Positions 1 through 7,055 of a DNA stretch of 13,771 nt are shown piece after piece (position 1 is the stretch's first letter; every line of letters starts with the position of its first letter). Under the pieces are notes generated by a model, which was given only the letters and a program-made list of their open reading frames with translations, ran no database searches and was not told the origin of the DNA. The stretch covers positions 1 through 13,771 of the forward strand of contig CASEPJ010000081.1 in the NCBI GenBank assembly GCA_949289715.1, read 5' to 3'. The translations under genes were made by a program, and so were the position numbers. This stretch comes from an uncultured Clostridia bacterium (lineage in GTDB: Bacteria > Bacillota > Clostridia > Christensenellales > CASEPJ01).

Positions 1-128
1 ATAATAAAATTTATAATTATAATAAAAAGATTATTTATATTCAAATTTATATAATAAATGTTAAAATAAAATTAAAAGCCAGCAATATAAATCAAATAAA
101 ATAATTTTTTATTTAAAAGAGGCATAAA

Positions 129-2693
129 ATGAAAAAAACTTTTTTAATAGTATTTATTATTATATTTTTTGCTTTTACTTGTCTTTCGGCTTGTAAAAAT
201 AACAATGAAAATAATAATTCTTACGATATTAACAAAGATAACGACAACGATAAAGTTGTAATAGACGAAATCGATATAGAAGAGGAAAAAAATCCTTTTA
301 TCTTAGCAGGGGAATACAGCAACGTATTTGCGGCTTCTGCGGTAAATACCGAAATAGGAGAGTATGTGGCTGCTTCTAAAACTATTGTTTCCGACGGCAG
401 TGTTTCAGGCGATGTTGCTTCGGTAGTTTCGGAAGAATTGCTTAGGGGATATTATCGATTGACGGTGGAAATGAAATTGGAAAAATCATCCTCCGCTTCT
501 TTAAGTTCGGTAGCGCAAATTTATCTTAAAAACTCAAATACGGGTATGCAGTATGCCGTCGATTATATAATAGGACGGGATGCAACCGACGATTTTGAAA
601 GTTATGTGGTCAATTTCGTCGCAAACGATAATTTGGCAAATTACGATATAGAATTGTATTCGACGGGTTTGGTTGCAATTGAATTTAAAAGTTTCAATTT
701 AATAAGTACTTCCCCAGAAGTTGCCGACAACGAAAATATAAATATACTTTTTTCTCCTTTAAATGAAGTTGCCGAATTCGAAAATTCGCTGACTTATGAC
801 CCGCAGGTATTGTATTTTGTGGATTTAAGGGAGATGGTAGGTCGTTCCTCCAATTATACACATCAATATGATATGATGACAATAGTCACGGCTTTGCAGG
901 GGTTGGTAAACAGAAACGGTATTCATTTGTATGTTCGCTATGTTTATAATTCGCCTACTTCCATTCAGGATACCGATATGTATTGGTTGGAATATTTTGA
1001 AAAGAAAGATTTTATTCAGCAGGAGAGTATAATAGAGATAACGGGAATAAATACATTGCTTAGAATTTTCTCCGACTTTTATACGGGACTTGTAATATGG
1101 GATCAAACCGTTCCTTCCACTTATAACGTTGCCATTACCGATGCGGGCGTTAACGACAGAATTCCCGTGAGATTTTCTTCTTCCGTTAACGATATTTATT
1201 ACTATATGACTCAAACTTTGGGAATCGAAGTAAAATTAAAATTATACGGTAAATTCGACGGCACCGGTAATGTTTATAAAACTCAAATTCCTTCGACGCA
1301 AAGCGCAAAATGCGACGCATATATTTATGCTACGGAAAAATATATAAAGGGCGATTTATCCAATCCTTACGTTATGTGTTCCTATGTGGATGCTTGGATA
1401 GGACCAAACGGCGACGCTTCTGATATTCAATGGAATATTACGGGACATCCGGCAAGAGATATAGTCAACAGAGACTATATTATTGCAAAAAAAGGCTTTG
1501 CTTGGGATTTGTCTTCGTATGATAAAATTTTACCGTCAGATGATTTGAACCAACCTTTGGGTACCGATTATAATACTTTAAACTATATACTCGAGGCAAA
1601 CGCACAAAGAGATTTAAATGACCACGTTGTAGTCTTTGGATTTACAAATTGGGATATAAAAGTAGGATATGATTTAAATAACAAGGAAGATATATATACC
1701 GATGAAGAAAAACTTTGTAAAATTCTCGGAAATTACGGTGGAGGAATAGTTGCGGACGCTCCCGGAATGACGGAAATAGCAAATGCTTCCGTTTTTATGC
1801 ATTATAATCCCGAACCGCTTTCACAAAGTGAAAATACCGATGCATTAAAAGAAAAAGCCAATGAAACTACTCTTGAAAATAAAAATTATATTTGTATTTA
1901 TGTAGGCGACTTCGATAATTCTTCCTGGCTTTACAGATATATGCCGAGTTATATGTCCGATCCTCATTTAGGCGATGTTCCGGTTATGTGGCCGACATCG
2001 GGTGCAAGTTATCCCAGGGTGCCGATGGTTTATGAAATGATGTATGAAACCGTAGGTAAAAACGAACCGGGCGATGTATTCGTTACTGCAAATAACGGTT
2101 TTACTTATACTTATGTTAATTATTTGTTGGATGCGGAAGGAAAAGATTACAGAGGATTTTTTGATAATTATAAAAATGCGGTTAAACGTGCTACGGAAAC
2201 TTTCGATGTTGATGTATTGGGGTGCTATTTCGGTAGCTGGCTTCCTCTTATGCCCGACGAACCCGGAACCACGCAAACGATATTTAATATGTTCAGCGAA
2301 TATTTCCCCTATGGCGTATTTATAGGACAGAACAAATATTATTATTATGAATATAACAATACAATTATTCAAGCCCAAGATCCTTTTACAGGGCAGGAAA
2401 TGTATTATCAGAACGGAAACGGTGCTTTTAATATTAATACAGTAGTTACGAAAAGTTTGAAAAAAGGTGCAGGCAGACCTACCTTCCAGGGAATAAGAGT
2501 AATATTGGTTTCTCCTACACAGGTTTATAATTTCAGTCAGCAGCTTTTAGAATATGATGAATACGAATTTGAAATTGTTGATTGTTACACGTATTTTAAA
2601 CTATACAAAGATTATATGGATGAATGCAAAAAAGGCGATGACGGAATGTATGGAGCAAATAAACTTTCCGTACAAAGTTGGGTTAATGTTTAA
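129..2693 (+). CDS. Secreted lipoprotein, GxGYxYP-type putative glycoside hydrolase
   Basis: An 854-residue predicted lipoprotein. The N-terminus is a lipoprotein signal: Lys2-Lys3, a hydrophobic stretch of residues 4-20, then lipobox Leu19-Ser-Ala-Cys22, followed by an Asn/Asp-rich linker, so it should be anchored outside the membrane. Residues about 55-195 look like a beta-sandwich accessory domain (inference). From about residue 227 the protein resembles the GxGYxYP family: a VDLR stretch, then TALQGLVNR at 254-262. A conserved-looking block with DPHLGDVPVMW leads to the family's signature position, which here reads NNGFTYT (655-661), a divergent form of GxGYxYP. The family is only putatively assigned as glycoside hydrolase; the substrate is unknown. 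The start is supported by AAGAGG at 117-122, six bases before the ATG. It stands alone and ends at a strong terminator. The family call is from recalled motifs, not a search. Confidence 0.75.
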   Translation: MKKTFLIVFIIIFFAFTCLSACKNNNENNNSYDINKDNDNDKVVIDEIDIEEEKNPFILAGEYSNVFAASAVNTEIGEYVAASKTIVSDGSVSGDVASVVSEELLRGYYRLTVEMKLEKSSSASLSSVAQIYLKNSNTGMQYAVDYIIGRDATDDFESYVVNFVANDNLANYDIELYSTGLVAIEFKSFNLISTSPEVADNENINILFSPLNEVAEFENSLTYDPQVLYFVDLREMVGRSSNYTHQYDMMTIVTALQGLVNRNGIHLYVRYVYNSPTSIQDTDMYWLEYFEKKDFIQQESIIEITGINTLLRIFSDFYTGLVIWDQTVPSTYNVAITDAGVNDRIPVRFSSSVNDIYYYMTQTLGIEVKLKLYGKFDGTGNVYKTQIPSTQSAKCDAYIYATEKYIKGDLSNPYVMCSYVDAWIGPNGDASDIQWNITGHPARDIVNRDYIIAKKGFAWDLSSYDKILPSDDLNQPLGTDYNTLNYILEANAQRDLNDHVVVFGFTNWDIKVGYDLNNKEDIYTDEEKLCKILGNYGGGIVADAPGMTEIANASVFMHYNPEPLSQSENTDALKEKANETTLENKNYICIYVGDFDNSSWLYRYMPSYMSDPHLGDVPVMWPTSGASYPRVPMVYEMMYETVGKNEPGDVFVTANNGFTYTYVNYLLDAEGKDYRGFFDNYKNAVKRATETFDVDVLGCYFGSWLPLMPDEPGTTQTIFNMFSEYFPYGVFIGQNKYYYYEYNNTIIQAQDPFTGQEMYYQNGNGAFNINTVVTKSLKKGAGRPTFQGIRVILVSPTQVYNFSQQLLEYDEYEFEIVDCYTYFKLYKDYMDECKKGDDGMYGANKLSVQSWVNV

Positions 2694-2712
2694 TAATTTT
2701 AGGTTATAGCTT

Positions 2713-2744
2713 AAAAACCGCATCTTATTTAGATGCGGTTTTTT
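2713..2744 (+). terminator. Rho-independent terminator after the lipoprotein gene
   Basis: A perfect 13-bp stem (arms 2713-2725 and 2731-2743, core CCGCATCT/AGATGCGG) with a TATTT loop and a T run, 20 bases after the lipoprotein stop codon. The A run on the left arm could let it also work for transcripts arriving from the opposite strand. Confidence 0.9.
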
Positions 2745-2940
2745 ATGTAGAAATTTAAATTTTTAAATTAATTATTAAATTTAATTTAATATATTAAAAA
2801 TCTGATTTTTAAAAAGGTAAAATTTTTAAATTTATTGAAATATTATTTAATAAATTTATTTTTAAAATTATTAGTAAATTTATTTTATTATATTTATATT
2901 ATTTAATTTGGTTGACACCGATGAAGTATGAAATTAAATT

Positions 2941-3762
2941 TTAAGCAAATAAATACCATTCGTCAATCCATTTAGCGTTTTTAAAACGATTATGCAATAT
3001 TTGTTGTAATTTTTCTGTAATGATAATTCCCTTAGAATACATTTCGTATTCCGTAAGTTCAGTACCTTTTTTTAAAGAATAAACCGAATTAAAAGTATTC
3101 CCATATTGTAAAATCGTATTTTTAAATTCTTCAAAATAAGATAGGGTATTTAAATAGTAAAAAATCCATTTATCGCACGGGTAGGGCTTATTTTCGATTA
3201 AATAGAGCAAACGGCAACATTCAATCCAAAAATTTGCGCCGTAAATCAATGCCGCTTGTTTATCTGCCCTTCGTAAAGGTTGACGCATCCAATCTAATTG
3301 AAGCTGTATATTTAAATATTGTTTGCGTATTGTAGAATTGATTTTTTTGTGAAATAAATCGGTAAATGCAAAAACGGCGTTTTTTATTTTTTCTTCGCAG
3401 TCGTGTAAAATTTTCGCATTTGAAAATTCCCATAAAAGCGATATGTCGTTTTTTAAATTATTTTCAAAATTATTGAATGTATCCAAATTATAATGCCCGT
3501 CCCAATCGCCGAGAGGTAAAAACACACCGTTTTTTCTTGGCGTTAAACCGAGATTAAAATAGTTAGAACAAATTTCTTTATAAGTTGTTTTATCTGTAAA
3601 AATAACAAAATCAAGGTCTGTATATTCGTCTGCAAAATTTCTTGAAAAGCTGCCTTTCAAAACCAGTGATGTTTTCTCCCAATATTTTTTAAGAATTGAG
3701 TGATTTTGAAGTTCAGCAAAATATTTACTTAAAAGTTTCTCCAATTTTTCGTGTTGAGTCAT
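2941..3762 (-). CDS. Nucleotidyltransferase-fold protein, substrate unknown
   Basis: A 273-residue protein with the signature of the polymerase-beta-like nucleotidyltransferase superfamily: Gly37-Ser38-Phe-Ser-Arg followed by Asp49-Leu-Asp51, where the Gly-Ser binds nucleotide and the two Asp bind metal. A third acidic residue could be Asp88 or Asp94 in a DWDGHYNLD stretch. The remaining C-terminal half is probably helical and rich in Trp, Tyr and Leu; I do not recognise it. Members of this superfamily include aminoglycoside and lincosamide nucleotidyltransferases and toxin-antitoxin enzymes, but nothing here fixes the substrate, and no partner antitoxin-like gene is adjacent. The ribosome site is weak (GGG about eight bases upstream), while the promoter at 3881-3909 is good. 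It converges with the lipoprotein gene across an AT-rich 195-base gap. It is a single-gene unit. Confidence 0.7.
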   Translation of the reverse strand: MTQHEKLEKLLSKYFAELQNHSILKKYWEKTSLVLKGSFSRNFADEYTDLDFVIFTDKTTYKEICSNYFNLGLTPRKNGVFLPLGDWDGHYNLDTFNNFENNLKNDISLLWEFSNAKILHDCEEKIKNAVFAFTDLFHKKINSTIRKQYLNIQLQLDWMRQPLRRADKQAALIYGANFWIECCRLLYLIENKPYPCDKWIFYYLNTLSYFEEFKNTILQYGNTFNSVYSLKKGTELTEYEMYSKGIIITEKLQQILHNRFKNAKWIDEWYLFA

Positions 3763-4096
3763 TTTTTTACCCGTAATTTTTAATTTTTATATAATATAAA
3801 AGAAGTTAAATTATTTAAAAAATTCAATATTTGGAATTATACTTAAATTTATAATTTTTCTAACTTACTTAATTAAATTAATTATAACACTAATTAAAAA
3901 TATTAACAACTGAAAAAATTGGAGAAGCTTTTTTTCTTATGAATTTAAAATTTCGAAGTGTAATTTTTTGTAAAAGAGGGTATTAATTTTCAATTTAATT
4001 TTTAATAAGTTTATAAAAAAACGAAAGTTAAACAATTTTTCTAATTTTAAATTAAATTTGTCTTTTTATAAAATTGAAAAAATAATTTACAAATAA
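3763..4096. other. AT-rich intergenic region between nucleotidyltransferase and tRNA
   Basis: Apart from the minus-strand promoter at 3881-3909, I see no gene here. A 15-codon plus-strand reading frame from 3940 has no well-spaced ribosome site and no meaningful composition. A 19-base AT-rich string at 4065-4083 recurs at 4486-4504 on the far side of the tRNA; this is probably chance in such biased sequence. Confidence 0.6.
3881..3909 (-). promoter_or_regulatory. Sigma-A-like promoter for the nucleotidyltransferase gene
   Basis: On the minus strand, TTGTTA (3909-3904), a 17-base spacer, then a perfect TATAAT (3886-3881) preceded by TG one base upstream (extended -10). The predicted start near 3874 gives a leader of roughly 110 bases, with no recognised riboswitch. 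Confidence 0.6.
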
Positions 4097-4125
4097 GAAA
4101 AAACCGCAAATTTTGCGGCTTTTTA
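4097..4125 (-). terminator. Terminator of the tRNA-Thr transcript
   Basis: On the minus strand the hairpin GCCGCAAA/TTTGCGGT is flanked by A and T runs that extend the pairing, and ends in TTTTTT (4103-4098). It lies about 15 bases past the encoded CCA, as expected for a single-gene tRNA unit. Confidence 0.85.
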
Positions 4126-4139
4126 TGTGAAAACATTAA

Positions 4140-4215
4140 TGGAGCTACTGGCCGGATTCGAACCGGCGACCTGCTGATTACGAATCAGCTGCTCTACCGA
4201 CTGAGCCACAGTAGC
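4140..4215 (-). tRNA. tRNA-Thr(CGU)
   Basis: Read on the minus strand, a complete cloverleaf is visible. The acceptor stem is GCTACTG/CAGTAGC, the D arm is GCTC...GAGC, the anticodon stem is GCTGA/TCAGC with loop TTCGTAA, and the T arm is GCCGG-TTCGAAT-CCGGC. The discriminator base is T and CCA is encoded (4142-4140). The anticodon CGU reads the threonine codon ACG. The variable loop is short (AGGTC). It has its own promoter and terminator, so it is transcribed alone. Confidence 0.97.
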
Positions 4216-4604
4216 ATTTTATAAATCGTTAAAACATTATTTGAATATGACTAATTTATTTTACAGTATAATAAATAAAAAATCAAGTAATTTAATAATA
4301 ATTGATAAATTTTTATTTAATATTTTTTAACGAGATTTTGTTGCACAGATTATCGGTTAAAATTATAAACTAATAAAAATTCAATTATACTCGATTATAA
4401 TTTTAATATTGTTTAAAAAATTGTAAAAAATTTAAACTGAGTTTAATTATATAGGCAATTTAAAATTTTATATTAAATTATAACATTTATAAAATTGAAA
4501 AAATTTTAAACTAAATTTAAAAAATAAGCATTAAAGGGAAAAATCTAATGAAAAAGTCCAATTAATGGAAGATAGAGCAAAATTTATAAATGTTATTAGC
4601 ATAA
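4216..4604. other. AT-rich intergenic region, no gene seen
   Basis: It contains the tRNA promoter at 4258-4286 and otherwise only A/T-rich sequence. A 25-codon plus-strand frame starting at 4565 runs straight into the terminator hairpin at 4605-4640 and lacks a ribosome site, so it is not called. Confidence 0.6.
4258..4286 (-). promoter_or_regulatory. Promoter of the tRNA-Thr gene
   Basis: On the minus strand, TTGATT (4286-4281), a 17-base spacer and TAAAAT (4263-4258). The start would fall near 4251, some 36 bases before the mature 5' end. Confidence 0.6.
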
Positions 4605-4640
4605 TAAAAAAATCCCCTTCCCGAACGGAAGAGGATTTTT
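4605..4640 (-). terminator. Terminator of the small membrane protein gene
   Basis: On the minus strand, AAAAATCC and CTTCC type arms pair (8 bp, one C-A mismatch, 5 bp) around a short CG-containing loop, followed by a run of T. It starts two bases after the stop codon of the membrane protein gene. Confidence 0.85.
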
Positions 4641-4642
4641 AA

Positions 4643-4978
4643 TTAAATTAACGTTATACCTAATATGTAGGAGAGTGCAACTAATATTGCGCAAACCAAC
4701 CATACGGTAAACCATTTTTTGCCCTTTCTTCTTGCGGCAAAATATGATGAGAAAATAGTAATAGCTATTGCTATGGCAAGCGCTATTTTATTAAATATTG
4801 AAACGACTTCGTTTAAAGAAGAGATTTCCACCCCGATTTTTGCAAGAAAAGTTATAAAAGCGGATATGAACATTACCACTGCAAGCATTATAACCGCCCA
4901 AAAGGCAAGCTGATCCAATAAACTTACAGTAGTGGTTTTTTTGGTTGAACTTTTTGAAGATGATTTTTTAGTTGCCAT
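4643..4978 (-). CDS. Small three-helix membrane protein of unknown function
   Basis: A 111-residue protein I do not recognise. Residues 1-18 form a Lys/Ser/Thr-rich, strongly basic tail. Three hydrophobic segments follow at about 25-46, 61-80 and 90-110. A basic loop, Arg83-Arg-Lys-Gly-Lys-Lys88, separates the second and third. By the positive-inside rule the tail and this loop face the cytoplasm and the C-terminus faces out. A short polar turn with Glu51, Ser53, Ser54, Asn56 and Glu57 lies between the first two helices. A ribosome site (AGGAG, 4992-4988) sits nine bases before the ATG. A strong promoter at 5007-5035 and a terminator at 4605-4640 make it a tight single-gene unit, so it is a real expressed gene despite its size. 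No catalytic motif is visible. Confidence 0.85.
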   Translation of the reverse strand: MATKKSSSKSSTKKTTTVSLLDQLAFWAVIMLAVVMFISAFITFLAKIGVEISSLNEVVSIFNKIALAIAIAITIFSSYFAARRKGKKWFTVWLVCAILVALSYILGITLI

Positions 4979-5006
4979 TTTTAAAATCTCCTGTATTTTT
5001 TACTAT

Positions 5007-5035
5007 ATTTTAAAACTAAAAATTTTTATAGTCAA
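5007..5035 (-). promoter_or_regulatory. Promoter of the small membrane protein gene
   Basis: On the minus strand, TTGACT (5035-5030), a 17-base spacer and TAAAAT (5012-5007), each matching the sigma-A consensus at five of six positions. The start near 5000 gives a short leader carrying the AGGAG site. Confidence 0.75.
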
Positions 5036-5147
5036 GAAATTTACAGCCGATATTTGTTAACTCATAAAATTTGCATTATCTTCCTAATATCGTTTTATAA
5101 CGTTTTATAATAAATTTAATAATAGGTTATAATTAAGTAAATATATG

Positions 5148-5181
5148 ATAGGATTATGCCTAAAATAGGAATACGCCTAAA
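5148..5181. repeat. Two adjacent 17-base repeats, each an inverted repeat
   Basis: Copies at 5148-5164 and 5165-5181 abut exactly and differ at two positions. Each contains TAGG, six bases, CCTA, a dyad typical in size of a dimeric protein's binding site. Central bases are ATTATG in one and AATACG in the other. The position, about 170 bases upstream of the membrane protein start and past the end of asnA, gives no clear target gene. Confidence 0.5.
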
Positions 5182-5398
5182 AATATTTTTTAACAAATAA
5201 TTGATAACTTCTATAGAATTAAAACCGATGTTGTTTATTCCGTTTTTTATAAATTTTTATTAATATAAAATTTTGTTTTCGTTATTTTTTGACATTCAAT
5301 ATTTATTACAAAATAAATTTATTTAAATTTTTATTTTTATAAGGGCAATAAAGTATTTAATAAAGGCAATTAAAACCTTTAAAGTTAGATTATAAATA

Positions 5399-6406
5399 TT
5401 ATAAAAGTGATATGCCTGCGTTAGCGCATCCTTTTAAAGTTTCGTCATCCCATAAAGACACCTGAACTTCTCCTATATGAGCCATTTCCATAATTAACAT
5501 ACAAAGTCTTGATTGACCGATTCCTCCGCCCATCGTTAAAGGTAAGGTTTTGTCAAGGAGCATTTTGTGAAAGGGCAGATTAATTCTGTCTAAGCAGTTG
5601 GATTCTTTTAATTGTTTTAAAAGAGATTCTTTGTTAACTCGTATTCCCATGGAAGAAATTTCAAAAGCACAATCTAAAACCTCGTTGTAAATGACTATAT
5701 CTCCGTTTAAATCCCAGTCGTCATAGTCGGGGGCTCTTCCGTCGTGTTTAATACCGGATTTTAAAATACCGCCTATTTTCATAATGAATACGGTTTTATA
5801 TTTTTTAACATATTCGTTTTCTCTTTCTTTTGGGGAAAGTGTGGGGTAGAGGTCTTCCAGCTCTTGCGTGGTAATAAAATGCACGTCTTTAGAAATTTTA
5901 TATGTTAAAGAAGGAAATAAATATTGCAGTTCCTCTTTTGTTTCGCAAACCGCAGCTACGATTTCTTTAACGGTATTTTTTAAAAATTCTTCGTTTCTGT
6001 CTTGTTCGGCTATCACTTTTTCCCAATCCCACTGGTCAACATATATGGAATGGAGATTGTCCATTTCTTCATCTCTTCTTATGGCATTCATATCCGTATA
6101 TAGTCCTTTACCTGTTTTAAATTGGTATTTATATAGAGCCATTCTTTTACATTTTGCTAAAGAGTGAACGACCTCGGCGTTTTTGCCCGTTTCTTTTATA
6201 TCAAAAACGACGGGGCGTTCCACGCCGTTCAAATTATCGTTTAAACCGGTGTCGGACCCGACGAAAAGCGGTGCGGAGACCCTTCTTAAATTTAGTCTTA
6301 TAGATAAATTTTTTTGAAATATTTTTTTAACGGACTCTATTGCTTTTTGTGTTTCGTAAGGTGTGAATTTAGTTTTATAGTTTTTGGGTATAATAAGTTT
6401 ACTCAT
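5399..6406 (-). CDS. asnA: Aspartate-ammonia ligase (AsnA-type asparagine synthetase)
   Basis: Makes asparagine from aspartate, ammonia and ATP through an aspartyl-AMP intermediate; cytoplasmic. It is 335 residues long, close to the usual length of the family. The fold is that of class II aminoacyl-tRNA synthetases. Visible family blocks include LRRVSAPLFV (40-49), an acidic-aromatic block around 101-129 containing the YTDMNAIRRDE stretch and DQWDWE, and the C-terminal motif-3 segment GGGIGQSR (293-300), whose Arg contacts ATP. AGGAG (6417-6413) lies six bases from the ATG. The promoter at 6476-6504 is near consensus and the leader is only about 60 bases, too short for a T-box, so asparagine control by that route is not supported. 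It is transcribed away from purB. Being ammonia-dependent, the enzyme needs no glutaminase domain. Confidence 0.97.
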   Translation of the reverse strand: MSKLIIPKNYKTKFTPYETQKAIESVKKIFQKNLSIRLNLRRVSAPLFVGSDTGLNDNLNGVERPVVFDIKETGKNAEVVHSLAKCKRMALYKYQFKTGKGLYTDMNAIRRDEEMDNLHSIYVDQWDWEKVIAEQDRNEEFLKNTVKEIVAAVCETKEELQYLFPSLTYKISKDVHFITTQELEDLYPTLSPKERENEYVKKYKTVFIMKIGGILKSGIKHDGRAPDYDDWDLNGDIVIYNEVLDCAFEISSMGIRVNKESLLKQLKESNCLDRINLPFHKMLLDKTLPLTMGGGIGQSRLCMLIMEMAHIGEVQVSLWDDETLKGCANAGISLL

Positions 6407-6475
6407 TTTAAACTCCTGTAAAAAGTACGAACTTAACTAAAGAAATCGCAAATTTTTTTGTAAAATTATTTTTTT

Positions 6476-6504
6476 AGTATAACAAAATATTTTTAATTTG
6501 TCAA
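6476..6504 (-). promoter_or_regulatory. Promoter of asnA
   Basis: On the minus strand, a perfect TTGACA (6504-6499), a 17-base spacer and TATACT (6481-6476): the best sigma-A match in the window. The predicted start is near 6469. Confidence 0.85.
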
Positions 6505-6934
6505 TTAAATAGTTTTTTTTGGCCGAAGTATATCGTAAATAATAAATTGAAAATGAAACTATAAAAGTAAAATAGTTTGTTATAATTTTACCGCAAGTAA
6601 AAAATTTAAATAAATATCATATAAATCTATTAAAAGTAATTGATTAACGTATAAATCATTAAAAAATCAGCATTTAGACAATTCAAATTTTAACATTAAA
6701 TATTTATGCTTTACCCGTAATATTTTTAAAGTGTATAAAAAGATTTAAAAAAATTAATATTTCAGAAAGGTCGATTGGAAAATGTTTTTAAAGTTTAATT
6801 AATAAATTTAAGTGCTAAAAAAATTATATTAACATAAAACAGACGTAAAAAAATGCGTTGTAAAAATACTTATTTTTTTTTAAAATTCGTATTTAATAAA
6901 AACATTATATAAAAGGTTCAAACTACGATAACAG

Positions 6935-6949
6935 TGCAATAAAATTGCA
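6935..6949. repeat. Short palindrome upstream of the purB promoter
   Basis: TGCAAT, AAA, ATTGCA: six-base arms, perfect, ending 16 bases before the -35 box of purB. It has the form of an operator, but it does not match the PurR box known from Bacillus, and chance is possible in this composition. Confidence 0.35.
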
Positions 6950-6965
6950 ATATTAACAATAACAG

Positions 6966-6994
6966 TTTACTTGCTTTTTGCTGGTTTTTATAGT
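6966..6994 (+). promoter_or_regulatory. Promoter of the purB-dapF-guaA operon
   Basis: TTTACT (6966-6971), a 17-base spacer and TATAGT (6989-6994). The start near 7001 leaves a leader of about 55 bases with AAGGAG at 7041-7046 ahead of the purB ATG. Confidence 0.6.
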
Positions 6995-7055
6995 AAAATA
7001 TTATTAACCTTTTTATGGTTTTTCTTTTAGATAAATTTTTAAGGAGTACCTTTTA

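Larger units (their letters stand above)
4979..5398. other. Intergenic region between the membrane protein gene and asnA
   Basis: No gene is seen. It holds the promoter at 5007-5035, a perfect tandem duplication of a 10-base unit at 5091-5110, the paired 17-base repeats at 5148-5181 (listed separately) and a weak 6-bp hairpin at 5361-5381 just past the asnA stop. That hairpin lacks a good T run, so an asnA terminator is not established. Confidence 0.6.
6407..7055. other. Long divergent intergenic region between asnA and purB
   Basis: It carries the asnA promoter (6476-6504), a palindrome (6935-6949) and the purB promoter (6966-6994). The central 430 or so bases, about 6505-6930, are extremely AT-rich with only scattered tiny frames lacking ribosome sites. 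I looked for a purine riboswitch, T-box or tRNA and found none. Confidence 0.6.

Noticed and set aside
4065..4504. 19-base direct repeat (4065-4083 and 4486-4504) flanking the tRNA, as possible integration or attachment sites
   Set aside because: The repeat is almost all A/T, does not overlap the tRNA 3' end and no integrase or phage gene is present; chance in this composition is the simpler explanation.
4565..4642. 25-codon plus-strand frame running through a hairpin
   Set aside because: No ribosome site, and its second half is the terminator of the membrane protein gene on the other strand.
5091..5110. Tandem 10-base duplication as part of a larger repeat array
   Set aside because: Only two copies, AT-rich, with no third copy or spacing pattern; probably slippage.
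6407..6475. T-box riboswitch upstream of asnA
   Set aside because: The leader from the near-consensus promoter is only about 60 bases and shows no T-box sequence or terminator/antiterminator pair.
7006..7030. AACC/GGTT hairpin plus T-rich stretch before purB as an attenuator
   Set aside because: Only a 4-bp stem, no leader peptide and no competing pairing; too weak to support a terminator.
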